Source: an uncultured Christensenellaceae bacterium | GTDB lineage: Bacteria > Bacillota > Clostridia > Christensenellales > UBA3700 | Reading direction: 5' to 3' | DNA: 57,027 bases | Assembly (NCBI GenBank): GCA_944383895.1 | Contig: CALWRH010000012.1 | Location: 1-57,027, forward strand | In this document: piece by piece, positions 1 through 10,781 of the stretch | How the letters are laid out: each line of letters starts with the position of its first letter | Numbering within the stretch: the first letter of the stretch is position 1 | The notes under the pieces: generated by a model | What the model was told of the DNA's origin: nothing | Seen by the model: the letters and a program-made list of their open reading frames with translations, nothing else | The model's database searches: none | Position numbers and translations under genes: made by a program

Positions 1-165
1 GTGAGACCGAAAGCCGCAGGGTGAGGTCGAAGCAAGGAGGGGATATAGTAAGGGGAAACACAAATCACAGCGTATATGAGGAGCTTGCGACGATTGAGCG
101 TAGTGATTTTGGTGCCCCTTGCTAAAGCGAAGCGCGCGGATAACAGCGCGTTTTTCACCCTGAAT
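1..165 (+). other. Structured segment, possible 3' part of a non-coding RNA
   Basis: No recognisable protein. One frame is open from base 3 to a TAA at 123-125 (40 codons), so the tail of an upstream gene is possible. The stronger signal is base pairing: CAGGGTGA (17-24) is the exact complement of TCACCCTG (155-162). Inside it, AAGGGG (50-55) pairs with CCCCTT (115-120), CAC (59-61) with GTG (112-114), and AAATCAC (62-68) with GTGATTT (103-109), making a 16-bp helix with small bulges. A terminator-like hairpin sits at 133-155. This nested pairing looks like a folded RNA whose 5' end may lie outside the window. I cannot assign it to a known RNA family. Confidence 0.35.
133..155 (+). terminator. 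Terminator-like hairpin
   Basis: CGCGC (133-137) pairs with GCGCG (146-150) around an 8-nt loop and is followed by TTTTT. It ends whatever transcript enters from the left edge. Confidence 0.5.
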
Positions 166-228
166 TTATAATATTCGATTTGCTTGAGTACTAAAAATGA
201 AAGATGTTTTTATGTAAAATTTTCACTA

Positions 229-257
229 TTTACAAATGAGATGTAATTTGTTATAAT
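229..257 (+). promoter_or_regulatory. SigA-type promoter of the two-component operon
   Basis: TTTACA (229-234), a 17-nt spacer and a perfect TATAAT (252-257). Predicted transcript start is near 264, about 23 nt before the response regulator start codon. Confidence 0.7.
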
Positions 258-286
258 TATTATAATATATAAGTGAGGGCAAAATA

Positions 287-982
287 ATGAAACAGGTTAT
301 TTATGTTGTAGAAGACGACGCGGGGATCATGGGGTTGTACGCGATGGCTCTCGAAAACGCCGGTTTTGAGTTTTGCGGTTTTAACTGCGCTGAGGATATG
401 TTTGCAAAACTTGCAGAGGGCAAACGCTGTGATCTTATCATCCTCGATATTATGTTGCCGGGCATGAGTGGGCTGGAGGCTCTCGGAAAATTGAAGAGAA
501 ATGCAGATTTCGCCGCGATACCCGTAATTATTGCAAGCGCAAAAGACGACGAAAAGAATAAAATAGACGGACTCGACGCGGGTGCGGACGATTACGTCGC
601 TAAACCGTTCAGTATGAACGAGCTTGTCGCGCGCATAAGAGCTAATTTGCGCAAAAGTACAGCGACTTTGGAAAAAGACGCAGATAAGCTTGCTTACGGA
701 GATATTGAAATAAACGACAGAGAACACGAAGTCCACGTCAACGGACAACTCGTACAACTGACACTAAAAGAATACAATCTGCTGCATCTGTTGATGGAAA
801 ATATAGATACCGTCGTAAAGCGCGACCGTATACTTTCCGTCGTATGGGATTATGATTACGTCGGAGAAACACGCACTCTCGATATGCACATCAAGTCTTT
901 GAGGAGTAAACTCGGAGAAAAGACGGACAAACCTTACATTGCAACTGTCAGAGGAGTAGGTTACAAATTCTGTAAACTATGA
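287..982 (+). CDS. OmpR/PhoB-family response regulator
   Basis: Cytoplasmic DNA-binding response regulator of 231 residues. An N-terminal receiver domain (about 1-120) has the acidic pocket at E9-D11, the phospho-acceptor D54 in LIILDIMLPG, and the conserved lysine K106 in the AKPF motif. A winged-helix effector domain follows (about 135-231), including the typical RDRILSVVWDYDY and TVRGVGYKF stretches. It overlaps the sensor kinase gene by 4 nt (ATGA) and shares its promoter. The paired kinase resembles PhoR/WalK-type sensors, so a phosphate- or envelope-type regulon is possible, but the target genes cannot be read from this window. Confidence 0.95.
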   Translation: MKQVIYVVEDDAGIMGLYAMALENAGFEFCGFNCAEDMFAKLAEGKRCDLIILDIMLPGMSGLEALGKLKRNADFAAIPVIIASAKDDEKNKIDGLDAGADDYVAKPFSMNELVARIRANLRKSTATLEKDADKLAYGDIEINDREHEVHVNGQLVQLTLKEYNLLHLLMENIDTVVKRDRILSVVWDYDYVGETRTLDMHIKSLRSKLGEKTDKPYIATVRGVGYKFCKL

Positions 983-2718
983 ACAAAAGAATACTTAGGA
1001 AAATATTCTGGGCGACGGCGCTGGTCCTTTTACTCAGCGTTGTCGTTTGCTTTTTGGTGATATACGGTATCACCTATTTTTCCAAGCACGATTTTATAGA
1101 AGAAAACATGTCTGCGTATAACGAGAGGATCGAAAACGCAGGTAATATAGAAGAACTCGAAGACGCAGTAGGTAGCGGCGAAGGGCTTATGTATATAGGC
1201 GTTTTGTCTTCGGACGGTACGCTCGTTATTTCCAACAGAGAACTCGAAGAAGAAAACATACCCGTAAAAGATTCTGAATTTATTCAAAAAGTAAAAGAAA
1301 AAGGCACGGTCAACCGCCTTGAAAAGATGTACAGCGGATCTCAGTCCATGCTTATAGTTTACGTTGCGATCGAAAATCCCGCGCTGGACGACAACGGATT
1401 CGTCGTCGTTGCTTACGGTATGGATATGAATTTCAACGACGGCTATTTCTGGCTCGCGGTAACGTGCTGTATAGCCGGCTGGTTGATAATCGCGGCAATA
1501 GCCTATGCTATTTTCACAAATTATATCAAAGACGAAGTCATACCTCTCGAAAAGATCCAGATAATGCTGGAAAACTTCAATAAAGGCAATTATAAGCCCG
1601 TAAAATACGAGGCGAAATATACTGAGATAAACAAGATGGTAGACAATATCAACGAGGCTGCACAAAAGCTGTCCGATACCGTCACCGATCTGAAGTACGA
1701 GCAGAGCAAGACAAAATTCATAATAGAAAACGTCGCGCAGGGTATTATCGCGCTCAATAAGCAAAATAAGATCCTCATATCCAACGACGTCGTAGCAGAA
1801 ATATTCGATATGGGCGCAAATATCGTAGGCGTTCCGATAGATTATCTTATCAAAGACGAAAAGGTGCTTTCAGCCGTGTATACCGCCGTAGAAAAGGGTG
1901 AAAACGTGATGGCGGGCGAAATTGCCGTTGCCGACAACTATTACAGAGTTGATTGCAGGATAGTCGGCGACGAGATGTTTGACGAATTCAAGGATATCAA
2001 ATATTTCGTGCTGATAACAGATGTCACGAGCGAAGCGAATCTTGCAAAGATGAGAAGTGAATTTTTCTTCAATGCCTCTCACGAACTGAAGTCGCCGCTT
2101 ACTGCGATAATGGGATTTTCGGAATTGCTTTCAAACCCGGATCTTTCTGACGAAAACCGTGCAAAATGCGCTGCGGACATACACGAAAGCTCTAAGCGCA
2201 TGGCAACGCTCATAGAAAAGATGATAACGCTCGGCAAGCTCGATTCTGCTCAATACGCAGAAAAACACACAGAAGACGTGGATCTGAGAAAGACATGCGA
2301 AGACGTTCTGAAAAGGCTCAAGATAATAGCTGATTCGATAGGCGTAAAAATGACGTGCGAAGGAGAGGCAACTATCAAAGCGGATTCAAACCAGATGTTT
2401 ACGCTGGTGTCGAATCTCGTCAGCAACGCCATAAAGTATAATAAAGAAAACGGCAAAGTTACCGTAAAATTGTCAGAAACAGATGATTCGGTCACGATAA
2501 GCGTATCTGATACGGGTATAGGCATTGCTAAAAAGGACTTGCCGCATCTGTGCGAGAGATTTTACAGGGTAAACAGCGCGCACTCCAAGACGTCGCTTGA
2601 CAGCAACGGACTCGGTTTAGCGATAGTCAAACAGATAGTCGACGATTACAATGCGGAATTGAAAATAGACAGCGTTGTAGGAAAGGGCTCTGAATTTACG
2701 ATAATTTTTAAGAGGTGA
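979..2718 (+). CDS. Membrane sensor histidine kinase (PhoR-like)
   Basis: Partner kinase of the preceding regulator, 579 residues. Two membrane helices (about 11-33 and 157-180) flank an extracytoplasmic sensor segment of roughly 120 residues. A linker and PAS-like region (about 240-350) lead to a HisKA domain with the phosphorylated histidine H368 in SHELKSPLTAI. The HATPase domain shows the N box (about 477), the G1 box DTGIGI (about 511), FYRV, and the G2 box GLGLAIV (about 545). The stop codon overlaps the region just before manA, so kinase and isomerase are probably co-transcribed. The signal sensed is unknown. Confidence 0.95.
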   Translation: MNKRILRKIFWATALVLLLSVVVCFLVIYGITYFSKHDFIEENMSAYNERIENAGNIEELEDAVGSGEGLMYIGVLSSDGTLVISNRELEEENIPVKDSEFIQKVKEKGTVNRLEKMYSGSQSMLIVYVAIENPALDDNGFVVVAYGMDMNFNDGYFWLAVTCCIAGWLIIAAIAYAIFTNYIKDEVIPLEKIQIMLENFNKGNYKPVKYEAKYTEINKMVDNINEAAQKLSDTVTDLKYEQSKTKFIIENVAQGIIALNKQNKILISNDVVAEIFDMGANIVGVPIDYLIKDEKVLSAVYTAVEKGENVMAGEIAVADNYYRVDCRIVGDEMFDEFKDIKYFVLITDVTSEANLAKMRSEFFFNASHELKSPLTAIMGFSELLSNPDLSDENRAKCAADIHESSKRMATLIEKMITLGKLDSAQYAEKHTEDVDLRKTCEDVLKRLKIIADSIGVKMTCEGEATIKADSNQMFTLVSNLVSNAIKYNKENGKVTVKLSETDDSVTISVSDTGIGIAKKDLPHLCERFYRVNSAHSKTSLDSNGLGLAIVKQIVDDYNAELKIDSVVGKGSEFTIIFKR

Positions 2719-2723
2719 TATTT

Positions 2724-3671
2724 ATGTATCCGATGAAACTCAAAGCCGCGACAAAGGATTACGTCTGGGGCGGTATCAAGCTCAAGGAATTTTACGCTAA
2801 GTCTTCTTTGAGCGATATTATTGCAGAAAGTTGGGAGGTTTCGTGCCATCCCGACGGACCGAGCGTGATCGAAAACGGACAATACGAGGGGATAACGCTT
2901 GCAGAAGTGCTCGACGCCAATCCGCGTTATAAAGGCGTAAACAGCGAGAAATTTCCGTTTTTCCCTATACTCGTAAAGCTTATAGACGCCAAGACGAATC
3001 TGTCTGTGCAGGTGCATCCCGATGACGAATACGCGCTCAGAAACGAAGGGCAGTTCGGCAAGACCGAAATGTGGTACATCGTTGAAAGAGAAGAGGGTGC
3101 AGGTGTATATTGCGGATTCAAAAAGCCTGTCACAAAAGAGCAGCTCAGGAAAGCTCTCGAGGACGGTACTATAACGGATCTTCTCAATTTCGTAGCGGTC
3201 GAAAAAGGCGACTGTCTGTTTATTCCGTCGGGTACGGTGCATGCCATATGCGGCGGATGCGTGATATGCGAGATACAGCAAAACAGCTCTCTTACATACA
3301 GACTTTACGATTACGGCAGATTGGATAAGAACGGAAAACCCAGACAGCTGCATATCGACAAGGCTGTTGAAGTCACAGATACGTCCAAAGTCGTGACTCC
3401 CAACTCTGAAACGAAACAGCTCGGAAACGGCGTTACAAGACTTGCGGAGTGCAAATATTTCACAACGGACAAAGTCGTCGTAAACGGCGAACATGTCTTC
3501 AGCGTCGACGACGACAGTTTCCTTACCGCAACGTGCGTAGACGGGGCAGGAGAGTTCTTATATAACGGCAAACGTTATGCCGTAAATACGGGAGATACAT
3601 ATTTCTTGCCCGCAGGCATAGGAGAAGTTAAGGCTGAAGGAGATATGGAACTCATTACCGCGAGGGTATAA
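2724..3671 (+). CDS. manA: Mannose-6-phosphate isomerase, class I
   Basis: Cytosolic zinc enzyme interconverting mannose 6-phosphate and fructose 6-phosphate. The N-terminal cupin has the zinc-binding QVHPDDEYAL stretch near residue 94, the EMWYI motif, and the IPSGTVHAI motif near 170. A second smaller cupin follows; total length of about 315 residues fits the short Bacillus-type family. I chose ATG 2724 because AGAGGTG (2711-2717) lies 6 nt upstream. A GTG at 2715 is in frame but sits inside that Shine-Dalgarno site. It follows the kinase without a gap and ends at a GC-rich hairpin. Confidence 0.93.
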   Translation: MYPMKLKAATKDYVWGGIKLKEFYAKSSLSDIIAESWEVSCHPDGPSVIENGQYEGITLAEVLDANPRYKGVNSEKFPFFPILVKLIDAKTNLSVQVHPDDEYALRNEGQFGKTEMWYIVEREEGAGVYCGFKKPVTKEQLRKALEDGTITDLLNFVAVEKGDCLFIPSGTVHAICGGCVICEIQQNSSLTYRLYDYGRLDKNGKPRQLHIDKAVEVTDTSKVVTPNSETKQLGNGVTRLAECKYFTTDKVVVNGEHVFSVDDDSFLTATCVDGAGEFLYNGKRYAVNTGDTYFLPAGIGEVKAEGDMELITARV

Positions 3672-3697
3672 AAGAATATATACTATTGCAGCAAAAA

Positions 3698-3730
3698 GGG
3701 ACGGGAAGTTATACCCCGTCCCTTAGTTTA
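3698..3730 (+). terminator. Terminator after manA
   Basis: GGGACGGG (3698-3705) pairs perfectly with CCCGTCCC (3715-3722). The tail TTAGTTTA is only moderately T-rich. Confidence 0.6.
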
Positions 3731-3946
3731 TTAACAGTGCTTTCGACGATTAAGTTTTGAGTGCAAGGCAACAGTTCAAGCAGAACTTGCGTAAGCTGCT
3801 TTAGAACGTGAAGAAACAGATCGATCAGGAGATAAGCATTTATCTGTTCGAATTTTTGTAACAATCAGAATTTCATTGTTCGGAGGTGTAGAGATGCGGA
3901 CGCGTGCGGTTATATATTCGGATCTCATATAGACCGATAGAATAAG
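3731..3946. other. Intergenic stretch without a gene
   Basis: Between the manA terminator and the next terminator I find no credible reading frame. There are small hairpins: AGATAA/TTATCT near 3830-3846 and AACAAT/ATTGTT near 3860-3881, but no T-tail or recognised RNA motif. Confidence 0.4.
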
Positions 3947-3961
3947 ATGTCATGGCAAAAG

Positions 3962-3990
3962 AAAAGCTCCCGAAAAACGGGAGCTTTTTT
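3962..3990. terminator. Bidirectional terminator
   Basis: AAAAGCTCCCG (3962-3972) pairs with CGGGAGCTTTT (3978-3988). It has A and T runs on both sides and serves the DUF1508 gene on the minus strand. Confidence 0.85.
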
Positions 3991-4006
3991 ATGTTGCGAT
4001 ATTGTC

Positions 4007-5110
4007 TTACTTGGTTTCGGTAGTATCGATCGTGGTGTCTTCGATGAAGTTTGCGTTGTTGGCAAATTTCTTTACGGATTCGATCGCGGATTCAGCAGCG
4101 GCTCTGGTCTTGTAACCTTCGCCTACGCCGTACATCGTGCCGTCGACTTTGAAGATCTTGTAACGGAAAGTGCCGTTCTTTTCTTCGTCGATAGTGTATG
4201 TACCGTTGTTGATGGTGTTGCGGAAACCGTCGACCTGCTTTGCCTTCGGCTTGATCTTGTAGCCTTCGCTTTCGTAAAGGATCTGACCGTTGTTTGCCTT
4301 GAGCTGATATTTGTAAGGACGGACAGGATTGCTGTTGTCCTTGATGATGACGTATTTGCCGTTTGACGGTTCGGGCGCGTCACCGAAGAGCAGGGTGATG
4401 TTGTTCTGAGCATTGCCGTTTGCAGCGGGAGCCGTTTCTGCCTTGGGAGCAGCGGGCTTTCTGACAGGGGGCTGTCTCTTTACAGGTTTCTTAGCTACGG
4501 GTTTAACGACTTTCTTGGGTTCTTCAGCAGGTTTTTCTTCTGCAACAGGAGCCGCCTCTTCGACAGGCTTTTCTTCCGCTACGGGAGCAACTTCTGCGGG
4601 AGCTTCTTCTACGGGTTGTTCCTCTGCAACGGGAGCTTCTTCTACGGGAGCCTCTTCGACAGGCTTTTCTTCCGCTACGGGAATTTCTTCTGCAGGGGTT
4701 TCTTCAACCACGGGAGCAACGTCGGCAGCTTTTTCTTCAGCGGGAGCTTCTTCAGCTTTTTCTTCCGCCTCGGTCGCTTCTGCGTTGGTGCTCGCTTCTG
4801 TCAAAGCAACTTCTTCGGGAGCGCTTGCTGTATCTACAACGTCGGGAACGACGGGGGGCTGCACGGGCTCCACGGGCTCAGAATCGCGATCGGCTTTAGA
4901 ACCTTCGTCGCCGATGGCGATGACTTCTTCAGCCTTTTTCTTAGCTTTTTTCGTGCTGCTCTTTGAAATGATTGCAATAAGTATTATGCAGACGACGACT
5001 ATTACGGCGGTAATAGCGATGACCATCCACATCTTGAGACCGCCGACAACGCTTTCGTTCATGAATTCACTGAAAGATGCCGCTGTAAGCGTATTGATTA
5101 AGTTTGTCAT
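4007..5110 (-). CDS. Membrane-anchored protein with C-terminal DUF1508 (YegP-like) domain
   Basis: 367 residues. A single hydrophobic helix (about 25-48) is followed by a basic/acidic stretch. A long, low-complexity linker (about 70-205) is built of repeats such as EEAPVEEAPVAEE. A proline/lysine-rich segment follows, and then a C-terminal region (about 255-365) with two YegP-type units, each carrying a (S/G)EGYK signature (YESEGYKIK, YGVGEGYKTRAAAESAI). DUF1508 is a small beta-rich domain of unknown biochemical role, so function is not assigned. The Shine-Dalgarno GGGAGAAG (complement of 5120-5127) supports ATG 5110. It is monocistronic, with its own promoter and terminator. Confidence 0.85.
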   Translation of the reverse strand: MTNLINTLTAASFSEFMNESVVGGLKMWMVIAITAVIVVVCIILIAIISKSSTKKAKKKAEEVIAIGDEGSKADRDSEPVEPVQPPVVPDVVDTASAPEEVALTEASTNAEATEAEEKAEEAPAEEKAADVAPVVEETPAEEIPVAEEKPVEEAPVEEAPVAEEQPVEEAPAEVAPVAEEKPVEEAAPVAEEKPAEEPKKVVKPVAKKPVKRQPPVRKPAAPKAETAPAANGNAQNNITLLFGDAPEPSNGKYVIIKDNSNPVRPYKYQLKANNGQILYESEGYKIKPKAKQVDGFRNTINNGTYTIDEEKNGTFRYKIFKVDGTMYGVGEGYKTRAAAESAIESVKKFANNANFIEDTTIDTTETK

Positions 5111-5145
5111 AATCGTGTACTTCTCCCTTTTTTTGGTATATTTTT

Positions 5146-5174
5146 AATATAACACACTCACGCGCGGTTGTAAA
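5146..5174 (-). promoter_or_regulatory. Promoter of the DUF1508 gene
   Basis: On the minus strand TTTACA (complement of 5169-5174), a 17-nt spacer and TATATT (complement of 5146-5151). A transcript starting near 5139 would carry the strong Shine-Dalgarno site. Confidence 0.65.
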
Positions 5175-5300
5175 GGCAAAAAGTAATTTTAATAGCCGAA
5201 TTTTATTTTTTCGTACACGCGCAGGAAAATTTTACGATTATTTTCGAGCCGTTCAGAGCAAAATCGCCGTCGCATGCGATACAAAAAATCAAAAAAAGCA

Positions 5301-5329
5301 TTGCATGTTGAAAAAAATGGGTATATCAT
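5301..5329 (+). promoter_or_regulatory. Promoter of sua5
   Basis: TTGCAT (5301-5306), a 17-nt spacer and TATCAT (5324-5329). The predicted start near 5336 lies downstream of the in-frame ATGs at 5305 and 5317, which supports the start codon at 5359. Confidence 0.5.
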
Positions 5330-5358
5330 TATTAGGTAGAATTCAATGCGGAGGCAGT

Positions 5359-6345
5359 ATGCAGACACTCGTTCTGAAAGGTAAAGAGGCAATAGAAAAA
5401 GGTGCACGACTGATAGCGTCGGGAGAAGTTGTCGCCTTTCCGACAGAAACGGTTTACGGGCTGGGAGCCGACGCTTTCAACGAGGCTGCCGTCAAGAAAA
5501 TCTTTATTGCAAAGGGCAGACCGTCAGACAATCCTCTCATAGTACATATCGCAGACAAGAACGGACTGCAAGGTCTTGTGACAGACGTTTCTGAAGGAGC
5601 GAAAGCCGTCATCGAGAAATTTATGCCCGGACCGATAACCGTGATAATGAAAAAAGGAAAAGACGTGCCTTATTGCGTTACCGCGGGACTCGAAACGGTA
5701 GGTATAAGGATGCCGTCGCACGAAGTCGCAAGAGAATTTATCAGAGCGTGCGGCAAGCCGATAGCAGCTCCGAGTGCGAATAAATCCACGCATATCAGCC
5801 CTACAAGCGCAGAACACGTTTTCGAGGATATGAACGGTGCAATACCGCTCATCATAGACGGCGGGGAGTGCGAAGTCGGGATAGAATCGACGATAATCGA
5901 CATGTCGACGGACGTACCTACGATATTGAGACCGGGTGCGATCACGGCGGAAATGCTCGCCGGGGTGCTCGGCGCGGTAAAGACTTTCAGCGGTAAAGTA
6001 GTTGTCGCAAAAGCTCCGGGTATGAAATACAAGCACTACGCTCCTAGGTGCGAAACAGTAGTGGCTGAAGACGCAGAAAGCGCGATAAAGGCTTACGACG
6101 ACGCATCGGAAAAAGGTCTGAACCCCGTTGTTATTGCAAAGACCGGGACGTGCGCGTTGCTCGGAGGAAGGACTCATATAGATCTCGGAAATACCGATGC
6201 GGAGATCTGCCGTAACATATATGCGGCTCTGCACAGAGGCGAAAAGATCGCGGGATACATAATCTGCGAGCATTTAGGGGACAAAGGAGTGTGCGGTTCC
6301 GTAATGAACAGAGTGTTGAAATCTGCGGGAGGTAAGATCGTATGA
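5359..6345 (+). CDS. sua5: L-threonylcarbamoyladenylate synthase (Sua5/YwlC type)
   Basis: Makes threonylcarbamoyl-AMP from threonine, bicarbonate and ATP, the first step of the t6A37 modification of ANN-decoding tRNAs. The YrdC domain (about 10-195) has AFPTETVYGLG, KGRPSDNPLIVHI and the PSANKSTHISPTSA loop; a C-terminal Sua5 domain completes about 328 residues. I chose ATG 5359 because GGAGG lies at 5350-5354 and the YrdC core begins just after it; the longer frame back to 5305 precedes the predicted transcript start. The gene order with the phosphatase and rpiB matches Bacillus ywlC-ywlE-ywlF. Confidence 0.92.
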   Translation: MQTLVLKGKEAIEKGARLIASGEVVAFPTETVYGLGADAFNEAAVKKIFIAKGRPSDNPLIVHIADKNGLQGLVTDVSEGAKAVIEKFMPGPITVIMKKGKDVPYCVTAGLETVGIRMPSHEVAREFIRACGKPIAAPSANKSTHISPTSAEHVFEDMNGAIPLIIDGGECEVGIESTIIDMSTDVPTILRPGAITAEMLAGVLGAVKTFSGKVVVAKAPGMKYKHYAPRCETVVAEDAESAIKAYDDASEKGLNPVVIAKTGTCALLGGRTHIDLGNTDAEICRNIYAALHRGEKIAGYIICEHLGDKGVCGSVMNRVLKSAGGKIV

Positions 6346-6785
6346 AAATATTGTTTGTCTGTACGGGAAATACTTGCCGTTCTCCGCTTGCGCAAGCGCT
6401 GATGCAAAAGACTCTCGACGACAGAAAAATAGACGCGGAGTGCGAAAGCGCGGGGCTTTGCTGCGGGTACGGAGAAGACGTTTCTGAAAATTCGCGTAAA
6501 ATTATCGCAGAAAAGGGAATATTCTTTACGCACCAGTCAAGACCCGTAACGCAGAATCTTCTCGATTCATGCGATATTATCGTGGGTATGACGGCATCTC
6601 ATAAAAACGCTCTATCGCCTTATGTGCCTAAAGAAAAGCTCTTCGAGGCAAAGGATTTCATCGGAGAAGAGGTCGAAGATCCTTACGGCAGAGATATAAG
6701 CGCATACAGAGCTTGCGCCGTTCAACTTGAAAAACTTGCAGAAGCGATAGCGGATAAAATCGGAGATAAAGGAAATCAACAGTGA
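6342..6785 (+). CDS. Low-molecular-weight protein phosphatase (YwlE-like)
   Basis: Cytosolic phosphatase of 147 residues. The P-loop CTGNTCRS near the N-terminus supplies nucleophile C7 and R13. The DPYGRD motif near residue 110 supplies the general-acid aspartate. In Bacillus the equivalent YwlE dephosphorylates arginine residues of proteins. T11 in the P-loop corresponds to the threonine reported to favour phospho-arginine in YwlE, so an arginine phosphatase is likely, but a tyrosine phosphatase is not excluded. It overlaps sua5 by 4 nt (ATGA) and is translationally coupled to it. Confidence 0.88.
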   Translation: MKILFVCTGNTCRSPLAQALMQKTLDDRKIDAECESAGLCCGYGEDVSENSRKIIAEKGIFFTHQSRPVTQNLLDSCDIIVGMTASHKNALSPYVPKEKLFEAKDFIGEEVEDPYGRDISAYRACAVQLEKLAEAIADKIGDKGNQQ

Positions 6786-6817
6786 TATCGGGTTTGAAAA
6801 GCCGAAAATATCCGTTC

Positions 6818-6846
6818 TTTACAATGCTGCCAAAGTATGGTAGAAT
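6818..6846 (+). promoter_or_regulatory. Upstream promoter of rpiB/V-ATPase operon
   Basis: TTTACA (6818-6823), a 17-nt spacer and TAGAAT (6841-6846). It is the first of two tandem promoters in this 168-nt gap. Confidence 0.6.
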
Positions 6847-6874
6847 AAAAACAAGCGGATTTTCCGCATAATAC

Positions 6875-6903
6875 TTGACATGCTTTTGCATAGAGAGTAT
6901 GTT
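6875..6903 (+). promoter_or_regulatory. Proximal promoter of rpiB/V-ATPase operon
   Basis: A perfect TTGACA (6875-6880), a 17-nt spacer and TATGTT (6898-6903). The predicted start falls inside the palindrome at 6904-6919. Confidence 0.65.
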
Positions 6904-6919
6904 AGGTAACAGGTTACCT
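6904..6919. promoter_or_regulatory. Palindrome at the transcript start, possible operator
   Basis: AGGTAAC (6904-6910), AG, GTTACCT (6913-6919): a perfect 7-bp inverted repeat immediately downstream of the proximal -10 box, where a repressor would block initiation. The binding protein is unknown. Confidence 0.4.
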
Positions 6920-6953
6920 ATCTATTAACGACAGATCAAAAAGAGGTAAACGT

Positions 6954-7403
6954 ATGAAAATCGCTATAGGTTGCGACCACGGCGGAATTGTTTTGAAACC
7001 GTCAATAATTCAGACACTACAATCGAGAGGTATCGAAGTCGAGGACTTCGGATGTTACGACGAGAGCAGCGTTGATTATCCCGATTACGCGCTCAAAGTT
7101 GCAGAGGCAGTATCTACGGGCAAATGCGATAAAGGCATAGTGCTTTGCGGTACGGGCATAGGCATTTCGATCGCCGCTAACAAGGTCAAAGGCATAAGAG
7201 CGGGCGTAGTGCACGACGAATTTACCGCAGAGATGATATCTGCGCACAACAATGCCAATATCATTGCCATGGGCGGCAGGATCATCACTCCCGAAAGGGC
7301 TGCTAAGCTTGTGACTATATGGCTCGACACTCCGTTTCAGGGCGGAAGGCACGAAAACAGAGTCGCAAAGATCAGCGCGATAGAAGACAAATATTTCAAA
7401 TAA
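6954..7403 (+). CDS. rpiB: Ribose-5-phosphate isomerase B
   Basis: Pentose phosphate pathway enzyme interconverting ribose 5-phosphate and ribulose 5-phosphate, 149 residues, the normal RpiB/LacAB length. GCDHGG at the N-terminus forms part of the phosphate site. C65 in LCGTGIGISIAANK is the catalytic base, and HNNANIIAMGGR is the second family signature. AGAGGT lies 6-7 nt before ATG 6954. Only 8 nt separate it from the first V-ATPase gene, so the two tandem promoters upstream probably drive the ATPase operon as well. Confidence 0.95.
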   Translation: MKIAIGCDHGGIVLKPSIIQTLQSRGIEVEDFGCYDESSVDYPDYALKVAEAVSTGKCDKGIVLCGTGIGISIAANKVKGIRAGVVHDEFTAEMISAHNNANIIAMGGRIITPERAAKLVTIWLDTPFQGGRHENRVAKISAIEDKYFK

Positions 7404-7411
7404 GGTGAAAC

Positions 7412-7724
7412 ATGGTTCAGGAAATCATAGACAGCATCGTCAAGGCAGAAACGCAGGCTGAAAATATAGTCAGAGAGGCAGGCATCGCTGCAAAAGAGAC
7501 GGTTGCAAAAGCCGGTTCGGAGGCAGAGGACATAATTGCCGCGGCAAAAGAAAAAGCCAAAGCGATTACCGTGAAAAACGCCGAAAACGCAAAGAAAAAG
7601 GCAGACGAGAAGTATGCCGAAAAGATTGAGGGCAACGAAAAGAATATTCAGGCTCTCGGTAAACTTGCAAAAAAGAACGGCGACAAGGCTGTGGACTCCG
7701 TGATCGGGAGGTTAGAGAAAAAAT

Positions 7725-7738
<14 letters not shown>
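7412..7738 (+). CDS. V-type ATPase subunit G/H (peripheral stalk coiled coil)
   Basis: 108 residues, almost entirely alpha-helical and rich in Ala, Lys and Glu in heptad-like spacing, as expected for the small coiled-coil subunit that pairs with subunit E in the peripheral stalk (NtpF of Enterococcus, AhaH of archaea). It is the first gene of the ntp-type order seen here. It overlaps subunit I by 14 nt. The sequence itself is low in diagnostic residues; the assignment rests mainly on position, length and helical character. Confidence 0.85.
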
Positions 7739-10189
<2,451 letters not shown>

Positions 10190-10193
10190 GCGT

Positions 10194-10775
10194 ATGAACG
10201 GCAAAGAAGCGATAATCGACAAGATCATCGGCGACGCAAAGCTTAAAGCGGAGGAAATATCTTCCGACGCTAAGAAAAAGGCGGACGCCATAATTGCCGA
10301 CGCGCAGAAAAAGGCTGACTCCATAGTCGCAGAAAGCGAATCGGCTAAAAAAGCCGCGTTCGACACCGTGCTCGCAAATGCCGAAGTAGTAGCCAATCTT
10401 GACTGCAAAAAGGCAATGCTGACTGCAAAAACCGCGCTCGTCGGACAGGTGTTCGACAACGCGATAGCAAAGCTCAGAGCGGACGGCAAGAAATACTGCG
10501 ATCTTATCGGTAAGATGATAGCGGCAAGCGCGGAAGACGGCGACAAAGTGCGCACGAGCAAAGAAGACGCCGATATTCTGAATAAATCCTTTGTGGATTC
10601 GGTCGCAAAAAAATGTAAAATCAAACTGACGCTGGATAAGGAATACGCACCTATAAAAGGCGGCGTGATCCTCGTCGGCAAGGACTACGACAAAAATCTT
10701 TCTCTCGACCTCGAAATGCAGACTCTGCGCGAGGAGTGCGAGAGCGAGATCGCCGCAGTTCTTTTCGGAGAATAA
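10194..10775 (+). CDS. ntpE: V-type ATPase subunit E
   Basis: 193-residue peripheral-stalk subunit. A long N-terminal helix rich in Lys, Ala and Glu with the repeated AKKKAD pattern (about 1-75) would pair with subunit G/H. A globular C-terminal domain with the family-typical GGVILVGKDYDKNLSLDLEM stretch would cap the catalytic head. The start codon follows the subunit K stop by 4 nt, and the next gene begins 6 nt after its end, so this is a core member of the operon. Confidence 0.93.
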   Translation: MNGKEAIIDKIIGDAKLKAEEISSDAKKKADAIIADAQKKADSIVAESESAKKAAFDTVLANAEVVANLDCKKAMLTAKTALVGQVFDNAIAKLRADGKKYCDLIGKMIAASAEDGDKVRTSKEDADILNKSFVDSVAKKCKIKLTLDKEYAPIKGGVILVGKDYDKNLSLDLEMQTLREECESEIAAVLFGE

Positions 10776-10781
10776 AAGAGT

